A DNA stretch of 64,000 nt, taken from NCBI RefSeq assembly GCF_000970465.2, contig NZ_LAJE02000363.1, forward strand, positions 62,001-126,000, given 5' to 3'. Within the stretch, counting starts at the first letter, position 1, and each line of letters begins with the position of its first letter. The notes beneath the pieces are model-generated. The model worked only from the letters and a program-made list of their open reading frames with translations. It ran no database searches and had not been told where the DNA came from. The position numbers and the translations under genes are program-made. The stretch comes from Devosia insulae DS-56. Lineage in GTDB: Bacteria; Pseudomonadota; Alphaproteobacteria; Rhizobiales; Devosiaceae. Positions 7,850 through 18,505 of this stretch are shown here, piece by piece.

Positions 7850-9008
7850 GGAAACGCTCAGCGCCGACGTACTTAGCTCCATCGCGGAGATCCCCGCGGC
7901 GGTGTGGAACGCCTTGGCGCCTCAGCATGACGGGCTGGTCGACAACCCGTTCCTCGATCACCGCTTCCTGCTCGCGCTCGAACAATCCGGCTCCGCCTCC
8001 AACCGCACCGGCTGGCAGCCGCAGCATCTGCTGCTGAGCGACAGCACCGGCACCCTGGTCGGCGCCATGCCGCTCTACCTCAAGTCGCATTCGCAGGGCG
8101 AATATGTCTTCGATCATGGCTGGGCCGATGCGTTCCAGCGCGCCGGCGGCGAGTATTATCCAAAACTGCAATGCGCCGTGCCGTTCACCCCGGTCACCGG
8201 CCCGCGCTTCCTCGCCAAAGACGATGCCAGCCGCACGGCGCTGATCCGCACGGCGGAGACGCTCGCCACCCGCAACAATATCTCTTCCGTGCACGCCACC
8301 TTCGTCAGCGAGGCCGAGGCCGACCTCGCCCGCGGCTCGGGCTGGCTGGTCCGCCACGACACCCAGTACCACTGGCACAATGATGGCTTCTCGAGTTTTG
8401 AGGATTTCCTTGGCACCCTGTCGTCGCGTCACCGCAAGGTTACCCGTCGCGAGCGCCGTGATGCGCTGGAAGCCGACGGCCTGACCGTCAAATGGCTGAC
8501 CGGCGCCGACCTCACCGAGGCGGTCTGGGATCAGTTCTTCGAGTTCTACCAGGATACCGGCAGCCGCAAGTGGGGCCGCCCATACCTGAACCGCCGCTTC
8601 TTCTCGCTGCTCTCAGAGGCGATGGCCGATCGGGTGCTGCTGATGTTCGCCTATGATGGCGACGAGCCGATTGCCGGCACGTTCTCGATGATCGGCCACG
8701 ACCGACTCTACGGCCGCTACTGGGGCGCCACCCGCAATGTGCCGTTCCTGCATTTCGAGCTCTGCTACTATCAGGCCATCGACTACGCCATCGCCCACAA
8801 ACTGCCGGTGGTTGAAGCCGGGGCGCAGGGCGAGCACAAGCTGGCGCGCGGCTATGCGCCTGCCACGACCCGCTCGGTCCACTGGATTGGCCACCCCGGT
8901 CTTCGCGACGCCGTCGCCCGCTTTGTGGCGCAGGAGCGTGCCTCGGTGGCGCGCGAACAGGAACAGCTGGAACGCTACACCCCATTCAGACATGGGGACC
9001 CGCATTAG
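7842..9008 (+). CDS. FemAB-related GNAT family acyltransferase (DUF482)
   Basis: 388-residue member of the DUF482 / peptidogalycan biosynthesis family, related to the FemAB branch of the GNAT fold. Features visible: LLLSDSTGTLVGAMPLYLKS near residue 60, the segment SSRHRKVTRRERRDALEADG near residue 190, and the terminal substrate region VVEAGAQGEHKLARGYAP near residue 325. Members are annotated as N-acetyltransferases, but the acceptor is unknown. GTG start at 7842 overlaps the previous stop by 8 bases. Adjacent genes do not reveal the substrate. Confidence 0.8.
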   Translation: MPEETLSADVLSSIAEIPAAVWNALAPQHDGLVDNPFLDHRFLLALEQSGSASNRTGWQPQHLLLSDSTGTLVGAMPLYLKSHSQGEYVFDHGWADAFQRAGGEYYPKLQCAVPFTPVTGPRFLAKDDASRTALIRTAETLATRNNISSVHATFVSEAEADLARGSGWLVRHDTQYHWHNDGFSSFEDFLGTLSSRHRKVTRRERRDALEADGLTVKWLTGADLTEAVWDQFFEFYQDTGSRKWGRPYLNRRFFSLLSEAMADRVLLMFAYDGDEPIAGTFSMIGHDRLYGRYWGATRNVPFLHFELCYYQAIDYAIAHKLPVVEAGAQGEHKLARGYAPATTRSVHWIGHPGLRDAVARFVAQERASVAREQEQLERYTPFRHGDPH

Positions 9009-9152
9009 CTGGGAGTTGCACCGGGCCCGGCACTGTGGTTCGAAGGCACCACACTGGACGGGCTCGGGTCTGGCGCGGTATTTTCCTGCCTCAGCCAGAC
9101 CATACTGTCGATAGATATGACGGCCGCCTCCTCTCGAGGCCCTGGAGACCGA

Positions 9153-10481
9153 ATGAGCAAGCGCATCGCCGTAGCCGCGATTGGGACGATGGGGGATGTG
9201 CAGCCCTTCGTCGCGCTTGCACTGGCGCTGAAAAAGCGTGGTCACTCGGTGGTGCTGTGCGCCACCAACGATTTCGAGGGTTTTGTTACCGGCCACGGCG
9301 TCGAGTTCGCGACGCTGGGCAGCGATATCCAGGCGTTCATGCGGCAGAGCCAGTTCGACAACGTCATGTCGAAGAACTCGCTGCTCTACGCGCCAAAACT
9401 GCTGCGCGACGGCCAGAAGATCATGAAGACGGCCTGCCGGCACCTCTGGGCCACCGCCCAGGACGTCGACGCCATCATCTTCCACCAGACTACCAATTTC
9501 GCCGTCGATGTCGCCGAGGCGCTGGATATTCCGGCGATCATGACCGCCTTCCAGCCGATCAACCCGACCGGCGAGTTCCCGTATTTCGGCTATGACGGCC
9601 CGCCGCCCGAGCCGCTGTTCAACCGCATCAGCCTCGATCCGCTGTTCAACCGGCTGAGCTACGTGGTGCAGGCAGCGCACCAGAGCTACTACGATTTTCC
9701 GCGTGACCGGATGCGCGCCAAGCTGCTCGGGCTCCGCAGCCGCAAGCGCTCGGGCTTTTCGAAGAACGCCCGCGGTGAGCCGATCCCGGCACTGCACGCC
9801 TACTCGCCGGTGATCTCGCCGCGCCCCGGCGACTGGCCGGAGACCACCACCGTCACCGGCTTCTGGCGGCTCGACGACATTACCGGCTGGGAGCCGGACG
9901 CGGCGTTCCGCAAGTTCCTCGATGCCGGCGAAGCGCCGATCTATCTCGGCTTCGGTTCGATGCCGTGGGGCGCGGCGCGCAACACCGAGATCATCACCAA
10001 GGCGCTGCGGGAGTGGGGCGGCCGCGCGGTGGTCGGCAAGGGCTGGGGCGGCATCAAGGCCGAGGACTTGCCCGATACCGTCTACACCATCGACAAGGCG
10101 CCCCACACCAAGCTGTTCCCGCTGATGAAGGCACTGGTGCACCATGGCGGCGCCGGCACCACCTATGCCGGCCTCTATGCCGGTCGCCCGACCTTCGTCG
10201 TGCCACACTTCTTCGACCAACCCTATTGGGGTCGCCGCGTCTACGAGCTGGGCTGCGGCCCTGCCCCGGTCCGCCTCCGAAAACTCACCCCCGGAATCCT
10301 CGCCTCGGCGCTCGAGGAACTGGCCACCGATGCCACGTTCCAGATCGCCGCGACTGAACTGCGCGACCGGCTGGTGCTCGAGGACGGCACCGGGCTCGCC
10401 GCCGACATCGTCGAAGAAACGATCGAGAGCTATCCGGGCAACCTCTACGACACCGACGATGTGATGGAGACCGCCTCGTGA
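9153..10481 (+). CDS. Glycosyltransferase, UGT / family 28-1 type (MGT-like)
   Basis: 442-residue GT-B glycosyltransferase resembling sterol/macrolide glucosyltransferases. The N-terminal domain begins RIAVAAIGTMGDVQPFVALA. The C-terminal sugar-nucleotide site reads FGSMPWGA and then HHGGAGTTYAGLYAGRPTFV near residue 330, the UGT signature with the catalytic-site His and Gly pair. The ATG at 9153 is chosen because GGAG lies 7 bases upstream; an in-frame ATG at 9117 would add 12 residues. Acceptor unknown, a lipid or secondary metabolite being usual. The stop overlaps the start of the HIT gene by 4 bases (GTGA). Confidence 0.85.
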   Translation: MSKRIAVAAIGTMGDVQPFVALALALKKRGHSVVLCATNDFEGFVTGHGVEFATLGSDIQAFMRQSQFDNVMSKNSLLYAPKLLRDGQKIMKTACRHLWATAQDVDAIIFHQTTNFAVDVAEALDIPAIMTAFQPINPTGEFPYFGYDGPPPEPLFNRISLDPLFNRLSYVVQAAHQSYYDFPRDRMRAKLLGLRSRKRSGFSKNARGEPIPALHAYSPVISPRPGDWPETTTVTGFWRLDDITGWEPDAAFRKFLDAGEAPIYLGFGSMPWGAARNTEIITKALREWGGRAVVGKGWGGIKAEDLPDTVYTIDKAPHTKLFPLMKALVHHGGAGTTYAGLYAGRPTFVVPHFFDQPYWGRRVYELGCGPAPVRLRKLTPGILASALEELATDATFQIAATELRDRLVLEDGTGLAADIVEETIESYPGNLYDTDDVMETAS

Positions 10482-10897
10482 CCGCCTACGACCCGAGCAA
10501 CATCTTCAATAAGATCATCAAGGGCGAGATCCCGTCCCACAAGGTCTACGAAGATGCGGACGTCCTGGTCATGATGGACATCTTCCCGCAGTCCAAGGGC
10601 CATGTGCTGATCATCCCCAAGGCCGCGTCGCGTAACCTGCTCGATGCCGATCCGGCCGTGCTCGCCCGCACCATCCCGCAGGTGCAGCGGGTGGCGAGGG
10701 CAGCGCAGAAGGCGCTGAACCCCGACGGCATCCGCGTCGTGCAGTTCAACGAAGCGCCGGCCGGGCAGTCGGTGTTCCACCTGCATTTCCACGTCATCCC
10801 GGTCTACGAGGGGGTCGAGCTCGGCCGCCACGGCCAGGGCAAGGCCGATGACGCCGAGCTCGCCGCGCAGGCCAAGGCCATCGCAGCAGCACTCTAG
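10478..10897 (+). CDS. HIT family nucleotide-binding hydrolase
   Basis: 139-residue histidine-triad protein of the Hint branch, probably a purine nucleoside phosphoramidase or related nucleotide hydrolase in the cytoplasm. The triad HLHFHVIPVY sits near residue 105, and the N-terminus NIFNKIIKGEIPSHKVYED is the conserved Hint opening. GTG start at 10478 overlaps the upstream glycosyltransferase stop, so it is translationally coupled to it. Length is typical for the family. Confidence 0.9.
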   Translation: MTAYDPSNIFNKIIKGEIPSHKVYEDADVLVMMDIFPQSKGHVLIIPKAASRNLLDADPAVLARTIPQVQRVARAAQKALNPDGIRVVQFNEAPAGQSVFHLHFHVIPVYEGVELGRHGQGKADDAELAAQAKAIAAAL

Positions 10898-10906
10898 GGA
10901 CCTCGA

Positions 10907-11323
10907 ATGTCCGGCTATGCCAGCGTGGATGCCGATATCGACGCCTGGATAGACAGACATCAGTTGGTCCTCTTTTCCTCGTCGGGCGGTGAGGAGTGTC
11001 GTTCTGCCTTCCTTTCCAGCGACGGTGGCGACACGTTCCAGATCTGGGTCGACCTGCCGACGGACGAAAACGTCACCGTGGGCCTCGCCTGGATCAATGG
11101 ACCTATCGAGCGCCCGACTGCCCCCGAGCCGAAATGGATCGTCCCCACGGCCGAGATCAGCTTCGCGCTTGAGCGAGCGATGGCCGAAGCGCTCGCGCTG
11201 ATGGCCCCTCAGGGCGCTATTTTCCTTCACGGCCGCAGCAGCAATGACGCCCGCGCCGCAGCTCAGCCTCGGCCTGCTGCTCACCGCCGCCGCCGGGATG
11301 ATCGACGTCGTCGGCTTCATTGA
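10907..11323 (+). CDS. Hypothetical protein overlapping the DUF1275 gene
   Basis: 138-residue protein I do not recognise. The first about 110 residues look like a small alpha/beta domain (IDAWIDRHQLVLFSSSGG, FQIWVDLPTDENVTVGLAW) with no signal or membrane segment. The last 27 residues are Arg/Ala rich (RPAAHRRRRDDRRRRLH) and lie in the 80-base overlap with the next gene, so the tail may be low-information sequence read through the start of the DUF1275 gene. It lies 9 bases after the HIT gene, with a weak ribosome binding site GGACC. Confidence 0.55.
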   Translation: MSGYASVDADIDAWIDRHQLVLFSSSGGEECRSAFLSSDGGDTFQIWVDLPTDENVTVGLAWINGPIERPTAPEPKWIVPTAEISFALERAMAEALALMAPQGAIFLHGRSSNDARAAAQPRPAAHRRRRDDRRRRLH

Positions 11324-11885
11324 ACTGGGCGGTTTCTACACCTCGTTCATGAGCGGCAACACCACGCAGCTCGGCGCCGGTCTCGCCGAGCTCGGCCCGG
11401 CGCTGGCGCTGCCTGCCGGGCTGATCGTGATGTTCGTCGTCGGCAGCTTTTTCGGCAGCCTGATCGGCGGCACTACCGACCGTCGGCGCGCCATGGGCGT
11501 GCTGGCGCTGGTGCTGGCCGGCCTCGGCGTCACGCTGGGGCTCAGCGGGCTGGGGTTCTCGGCAGCGCAGGCAATGCTGGCGCTGGCGACCGCCGCAGGC
11601 TCGCAGAACGCCATCATGTCACCGCGCGGCGCCGTCCGGCTGGGCGCGACCTTCGTTACCGGCACCCTGTTCGCTGTCGGCCAGGATCTTGCCCGCACGG
11701 TGCGCGGCGAAGCGCCGCCGCTGCGTTGGGTGCAGCACCTGCTGGTCTGGCTCGCCCTGTTGGTCGGCGCCCTCATCGGCGGCCTCGTCTATGGCGCCTG
11801 GCATCTATGGGCGCTCGCCCTGCCCGCGACGATCTATGTGGCGTTCTTCGTCGGGCTGGCGGTGAGGCGCCAGGCAATGCATTGA
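11244..11885 (+). CDS. YoaK/DUF1275 family membrane protein
   Basis: 213-residue DUF1275 protein with about six hydrophobic segments, an inner membrane protein of unknown function (sometimes suggested as a transporter). The family motif FYTSFMSGNTTQLGAGLAEL is clear near residue 32, as are ATAAGSQNAIMSPRGA and VRLGATFVTGTLFAVGQDL further on. The start overlaps the previous gene by 80 bases; the N-terminus LSLGLLLTAAAGMIDVVGFI is family-like, so this start is well supported. Confidence 0.85.
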   Translation: MTPAPQLSLGLLLTAAAGMIDVVGFIELGGFYTSFMSGNTTQLGAGLAELGPALALPAGLIVMFVVGSFFGSLIGGTTDRRRAMGVLALVLAGLGVTLGLSGLGFSAAQAMLALATAAGSQNAIMSPRGAVRLGATFVTGTLFAVGQDLARTVRGEAPPLRWVQHLLVWLALLVGALIGGLVYGAWHLWALALPATIYVAFFVGLAVRRQAMH

Positions 11886-11967
11886 TAACGATTGTGTGCC
11901 GTTAGTTGCGGGGCCGATCTGCGGCTGAGGAGAGTTCCTCCGCGCTGGCGTGAACTGGGGGGGTTCG

Positions 11968-12513
11968 ATGGGTGACCAAGGCACTGAAGGCCTTCTTTCT
12001 CCGCTATTGCGGCGGGCGCGGGTCCAGGCTGCCAAGCCCTTCCTGGTGGGTAGCGTGCTCGACTTCGGGTGCGGCGGCGGCAATCTGGCCGCGTTCGTGT
12101 CAACTGACCTCTATGTCGGATTTGATCGCGATCGCGTTGCACTGGGGAGCGCCGCGGGCACTTACCCTGCGCACACATTCACCTCTAGCTTGCCGACCGG
12201 CGCGTTCGACACAGTCGTGGCCCTCGCTGTGATCGAGCACATGCAGGACCCGGGTGCCGCCGTGGCGCAATGGCGAGACCTGCTGACGCCCGGCGGCCGC
12301 ATCGTGCTGACGACGCCGCGCCGGGCGCTCAGACATGTTCACGAGATCGGCGCTGCCGTCGGGCTGTTCAGCAAAGAGGCGGCAGATGAGCACGAAGTCA
12401 TGTTCGAGCGGGACGGGCTGACGCAGTTGGCGCAGGAAGCCGGAATGATCGTTGCTCGTTACGAACGGTTCCTGTTCGGCGTGAACCAGCTCGTGGTCAT
12501 GGCACGAGCCTAG
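11968..12513 (+). CDS. Class I SAM-dependent methyltransferase
   Basis: About 181 residues with the Rossmann methyltransferase core: motif I VLDFGCGGGNLAAF, the acidic residue YVGFDRDRVA, then FDTVVALAVIEHMQDP and LTPGGRIVLTTP. Methyltransf_11/23-like; the C-terminal HEVMFERDGLTQLAQEAGM resembles methyltransferases found near polysaccharide or lipid genes, but the acceptor is unknown. ATG at 11968 follows a G-rich run; a GTG at 11950 would add six residues. It is a single gene facing the SDR gene. Confidence 0.8.
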   Translation: MGDQGTEGLLSPLLRRARVQAAKPFLVGSVLDFGCGGGNLAAFVSTDLYVGFDRDRVALGSAAGTYPAHTFTSSLPTGAFDTVVALAVIEHMQDPGAAVAQWRDLLTPGGRIVLTTPRRALRHVHEIGAAVGLFSKEAADEHEVMFERDGLTQLAQEAGMIVARYERFLFGVNQLVVMARA

Positions 12514-12594
12514 CCGTTCGAGCCCCTTCGCAGCGTAGTAAGCAGACGATGACATGCCAGCGACGCGCAGCGCCCCGTGGGAGAAGACCGCCAG

Positions 12595-13335
12595 CTAACT
12601 GAGGAACTCGGTCCGGGCCCGCTCGATCACCAGCGACCGGATGGCGACGTTGCGCGGCTGGCCGAGGACGAACAGGATCGACTCGACCACATCCTTGTCG
12701 CTCAGCGCGTCTTCGACGCCGCGCGGATGGTCCCAGTTCTCCTCGAGCGGTGACGTGTCCTCGATGTGGCCGGGATAGACCGAGGTGACGCGTACGCTGC
12801 TGCCGGCCATCTCCTCGGTCAGCGCCTGGACAAAACCGTTCTGGGCGTGCTTGGCGGCGACGAACGGCACCGATGAGCCGCGCATCCGCGCATAGGGCAG
12901 CCCGCTCATCGACACCACGGTATGGATATCGGCCTCGGGCCGCTTCAGCAGCAGCGGCAGCAGGCGCCTGGTCAGTGCCATGGTGCCGGTTACCGTCGAG
13001 TCGACGATTGCGGCGATCTGCGCATCGGTCATCGCCTGGTAGGCGCCACCCACCCATTGCGAGCCGGAGTTGACGAGGATGTCGAGCTCGGGGTGCACGG
13101 TGGCGATCTTGCTCGCGGCGCCGGTCAGCGACAGCGGGTCGGCGAGATCGCAGACGAAGGCGTCCGGCCGCTTGCCGGTCCGCTGCTCGATCGCATCGGC
13201 CACGGCGCCGATGCCGGCGGCATTGCGGCCGAGCAGCAGCGGGATCATGCCGCGGTCGGCCGCGACGATGGCCAGCGCTGCCCCAAGGCCGCGCGCCGCG
13301 CCGGTTATCGCGATGGTCTTGCCCTCAAGTCCCAT
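12595..13335 (-). CDS. SDR family NAD(P)-dependent oxidoreductase
   Basis: 246-residue classical short-chain dehydrogenase. The N-terminal cofactor motif is IAITGAARGLGAALA (TGxxxGxG). The structural NSG in ILVNSGSQW replaces the usual NNAG, and the catalytic Ser lies in VVSMSGLPYARM. The expected YxxxK is less clear: the region SVPFVAAKHAQNGF has Phe in place of the catalytic Tyr, with Lys at the right place. Activity may therefore be altered. Substrate unknown. It lies downstream of clpA but beyond the clpA terminator. Confidence 0.8.
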   Translation of the reverse strand: MGLEGKTIAITGAARGLGAALAIVAADRGMIPLLLGRNAAGIGAVADAIEQRTGKRPDAFVCDLADPLSLTGAASKIATVHPELDILVNSGSQWVGGAYQAMTDAQIAAIVDSTVTGTMALTRRLLPLLLKRPEADIHTVVSMSGLPYARMRGSSVPFVAAKHAQNGFVQALTEEMAGSSVRVTSVYPGHIEDTSPLEENWDHPRGVEDALSDKDVVESILFVLGQPRNVAIRSLVIERARTEFLS

Positions 13336-13362
13336 TCATTCCTCCCCCGTTACTGACCCAAG

Positions 13363-13389
13363 AAAAAGGCCGGGATCGCTCCCGGCCTT
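13363..13389 (-). terminator. Intrinsic terminator of clpS-clpA
   Basis: On the minus strand AAGGCCGGGA pairs with TCCCGGCCTT around GCGA, followed by TTTTTC. It lies 22 bases after the clpA stop. Confidence 0.85.
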
Positions 13390-13411
13390 GCATAAGTCCC
13401 TGCATGGGATC

Positions 13412-15784
<2,373 letters not shown>

Positions 15785-15794
15785 ATGTCGGTTC

Positions 15795-16232
15795 CTATTG
15801 CTTTTCCATCACGCACTGAAGTGGGTGCTGGTTCTTGCGGGCCGCGTCCATCACCCTGGTGACCTTGGTCTCGGCCACCTCGAAGGGGTACACACCACAT
15901 TCGCCGACGCCCTGGTTGTGGACGTGGAGCATGATGCGCATGGCCTCTTCGCGGGTCTTGTTGAACACATCCTGCAGCACCAGGACGACGAACTCCATCG
16001 GGGTGTAATCGTCGTTGAGCAGCAGCACCCGATAAAGACTGGGCCGTTTGCTCTTGGTCTTCGGCTTCGTGATGGTCGCCGTATCGTTCTTGCTTCCCCC
16101 ATCGCCCTTACCGCTCTTGCGGTCATCGTCGGCCCCGCGCGGCGGCATCACAGATGCACCAGTGGTCGGGAGCGTCAGTTCGATGGCTGCACGCATGGCT
16201 CGGGTCTGGGGGAGATCGGTTCGAAGCAGCAT
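15795..16232 (-). CDS. clpS: ClpA adaptor protein ClpS
   Basis: Adaptor that binds the ClpA N-domain and delivers N-end-rule substrates. The core [20 protein letters not shown] and the terminal [20 protein letters not shown] are characteristic. The open frame gives 145 residues; internal ATGs (16196 and 16148) would give shorter proteins, and the family's usual length of about 110-120 favours the 16148 start. No clear ribosome binding site decides between them. Cotranscribed with clpA 10 bases downstream. Confidence 0.92.
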   Translation of the reverse strand: MLLRTDLPQTRAMRAAIELTLPTTGASVMPPRGADDDRKSGKGDGGSKNDTATITKPKTKSKRPSLYRVLLLNDDYTPMEFVVLVLQDVFNKTREEAMRIMLHVHNQGVGECGVYPFEVAETKVTRVMDAARKNQHPLQCVMEKQ

Positions 16233-16475
16233 GGTGAGGCCATTATGTAGGCAAAACTCTCTGCCTGTTAAGTGCCGAACTACCTAAACTTTGGAGCAGG
16301 TCGCCGTGTTCGCCGGCCCTTAACCAAGTGCCCGAAATCCATCGCATTTTACGGAATGGTAAGACGGGCTGCCTAAGGTGGTGGGTAACAGGGAAGGTGA
16401 CTGGTCTCGTTTGGGGAGGATCAGCCGCAGCTTCTCGAGGCGTTGAGTACGGGCGGCGTTTGCGCCCGAGAGTAG

Positions 16476-18146
16476 TTGGAGTACCGGGTGCTTTCCGAGA
16501 AGCATTTTTCCCATTCGCGCGCGCTGTTCCGGCGTATTGCCACGGCAATCGCGCTGACCCTGGCACTGCTGGTGCCGATGATCTCGGCTGCCGAAGCGGC
16601 GACCGTGTCGCGCAAGTTCGCGGGCATCGTGGTCGACGCCAAATCCGGCAAGATCCTCTACGAGAGTTCGGCCAACGCGGCGCGCTATCCCGCCTCCGTC
16701 ACCAAGGTGATGACCCTCTACGTCCTGTTCCAGGAATTGGAGGCCGGTAACATTACGTTGAAGACCAAGTTCACGGTGTCGAAATACGCCGCGCAGGCGG
16801 TACCGACCAAGCTTGGGCTCAAAGCCGGCTCGACCATCACCGTCGAGAACGCCATCAAGGCGATCGTCACGATCTCCGCCAACGACATTGCCCGCGTCAT
16901 CGCCGAGAACATCTCCGGCTCCGAGAGCGCCTTCGCCAAGCGCATGACGGCCACGGCCAAGGCGCTGGGCATGTCGAACACCACCTACCGCAACGCCTCG
17001 GGCCTGCCTGACAAGGGTCAGGTCACCACCGTTGCCGACCAGGCCATCCTCGGCATCGCCGTCTACCAGCACTTCCCGAACTACTACGAGTATTTCCAGA
17101 CCCGGAGCTTCTCGTACGGCAAGCGCACCTACGGCAACCACAACCGGCTGCTCGGCAATAACGGCGTCGACGGCATCAAGACCGGCTACACCAATGCGTC
17201 GGGCTTCAACCTTCTGACCGCGGCGCGCGCCGACGGTCACCATATCGTCGTCGCCGGCTTCGGCTTCGACTCGAGCGGCGCCCGCGACGCCAAGGTGCGC
17301 GAGCTGGTCAAGAAATACCTGCCCAAGAGCCGCAGCGGCGGCTACCTCGATGTCGCCATGATCCCGCAGCCGGGCCGCAAGGGCGCGACCGTGATGGTCG
17401 CCTCCACCGATCCGGTGCCGGTGATGCCGGCCCCCTACCCGTCGTTCCGGATCGGTGGCGCCACCGTCAGCGTCACTGCCAAGCTGCAGCCGACCGAAGC
17501 GACGCAGCAGCCCGACGACATCGTGGTCGCCTCGATAGGCGAAGCAGCGCCGCTGCCGGAGGCCCGTCCTGCCGATCTCGGCTTCGATGAAGCCGTGCAG
17601 GCCGCCAATACGCTCGCCAGCCGGCCGACCATTGCCAGCATTGCGCCGCAGCAGGAGCGCCCGCTCGACGTGATCGGTGCCTGGCTCAGCGACACCTTCT
17701 CGCTCGGCGCGGCTCCTGCCCCGCTCGGCCAGACCGCGCCGTCGGCGCCGCTGCTGCCGCCGGTCGGCATCGGCGAAGAAGGCCAGCCGATCGACCTGAT
17801 GACCTCGGGCGGCATCGGCGACACGGCCCCCGATATCATTGAAGACCAGCCTGCTCCGGCGCCGCTCGCCGTCGAGGTGGCCGAGGTCCCGCAGGAAGTC
17901 AGCGGCGGCTGGATCGTCCAGATCGGCGCGGCGCCGACCGAGGGCGGTGCCAACTCCCTGATCAGCGACGCTTCGTCCAAGGTCGGTAACCTTGGCGTGG
18001 CCCGCTCCTATGTCGAGCGGTTCGAGAAGAACGGGCAAGTGTTCTTCCGCGCCCGCTTCGGTGGTTTCAGCGACCGCGATGCCGCGGCCGGTGTGTGCAA
18101 CGAGCTGAAGAAAGCCAAGATGAGCTGCCTCGCGATGCAGTCCTAA
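16476..18146 (+). CDS. Secreted D-alanyl-D-alanine carboxypeptidase with C-terminal SPOR domain
   Basis: 556-residue penicillin-binding protein of the DacF/PBP5-6 class, trimming peptidoglycan stem peptides in the periplasm. A basic N-terminus and hydrophobic stretch (residues about 18-42, ending AAEAA) form a signal peptide. Catalytic motifs: SVTK at 74-77, SAND, and KTG in GIKTGYTN. After the beta-lactamase fold comes a long Pro/Ala/Glu linker, then a SPOR domain (GGWIVQIGAAP near residue 465, ending FFRARFGGFSDRDAA) that should bind denuded glycan at the septum. The start is uncertain (TTG 16476 or GTG 16488). It is divergent from clpS across 243 bases that hold no other gene. Confidence 0.92.
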   Translation: MEYRVLSEKHFSHSRALFRRIATAIALTLALLVPMISAAEAATVSRKFAGIVVDAKSGKILYESSANAARYPASVTKVMTLYVLFQELEAGNITLKTKFTVSKYAAQAVPTKLGLKAGSTITVENAIKAIVTISANDIARVIAENISGSESAFAKRMTATAKALGMSNTTYRNASGLPDKGQVTTVADQAILGIAVYQHFPNYYEYFQTRSFSYGKRTYGNHNRLLGNNGVDGIKTGYTNASGFNLLTAARADGHHIVVAGFGFDSSGARDAKVRELVKKYLPKSRSGGYLDVAMIPQPGRKGATVMVASTDPVPVMPAPYPSFRIGGATVSVTAKLQPTEATQQPDDIVVASIGEAAPLPEARPADLGFDEAVQAANTLASRPTIASIAPQQERPLDVIGAWLSDTFSLGAAPAPLGQTAPSAPLLPPVGIGEEGQPIDLMTSGGIGDTAPDIIEDQPAPAPLAVEVAEVPQEVSGGWIVQIGAAPTEGGANSLISDASSKVGNLGVARSYVERFEKNGQVFFRARFGGFSDRDAAAGVCNELKKAKMSCLAMQS

Positions 18147-18205
18147 GACGCGAAAAGCAGCCGCCTCAGGGAAGCGAATTTGTGGCCTGTGTTGGAGTAG
18201 CCCAA

Positions 18206-18484
18206 ATGAGCGATACGTCTAGCCTTTCCGAACTCGCCCGATTTGTAGGGCAGTCGGCCCTCGCGTCCGAAGATGCCGTTGTCCGCAGGCAGGCGGTCAA
18301 TGCCATGGTGACGCGGTTCAACCCCGGCCTGAAGCGCCGCGGCGTCGGCGATCTGCTCGGCGTGGTGATGGCGCTCAGCGCCCGCACCCGTCGCATGCTG
18401 ATGCCGCATGTCGAGATCGAACTCGATGTGTTCGACCCGGCGGGCAGCCGGGCCGTCAAAGTTACATTGCCCCGCCGAAATTAA
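18206..18484 (+). CDS. Hypothetical 92-residue protein
   Basis: I do not recognise this protein. It is basic and soluble, with no signal or membrane segment. The middle reads RRQAVNAMVTRFNPGLKRRG and resembles a helical domain; the end (HVEIELDVFDP) looks like a beta strand. The ATG at 18206 is preferred because GGAG lies 9 bases upstream; the frame itself is open from 18095 and overlaps the end of the carboxypeptidase gene. It is convergent with mipZ. Confidence 0.55.
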   Translation: MSDTSSLSELARFVGQSALASEDAVVRRQAVNAMVTRFNPGLKRRGVGDLLGVVMALSARTRRMLMPHVEIELDVFDPAGSRAVKVTLPRRN

Positions 18485-18501
18485 GGTCCGCCGCGGGCCT
18501 T
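18483..18501. terminator. Possible bidirectional terminator between convergent genes
   Basis: AAGGTCC and GGGCCTT form a 7-bp stem (one G:T) around GCCGC in the 21-base gap between the 92-residue gene and mipZ. There is no long T run, so efficiency is doubtful. Confidence 0.35.
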
Positions 18502-18505
18502 GTGC

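Noticed and set aside
9040-9070. GTGGTTCGAAGGCACCAC resembling a tRNA T-arm
   Set aside because: No matching acceptor, D or anticodon arms are found around it; isolated motif by chance.
8613-10220. 535-codon minus-strand frame over the acetyltransferase and glycosyltransferase genes
   Set aside because: Shadow of two well-supported plus-strand genes; no domain signature.
16320-18038. 572-codon open frame antisense to the carboxypeptidase gene
   Set aside because: Arg/Gly/Asp-rich composition typical of antisense shadows, no start signal, and the plus-strand gene has clear catalytic motifs.
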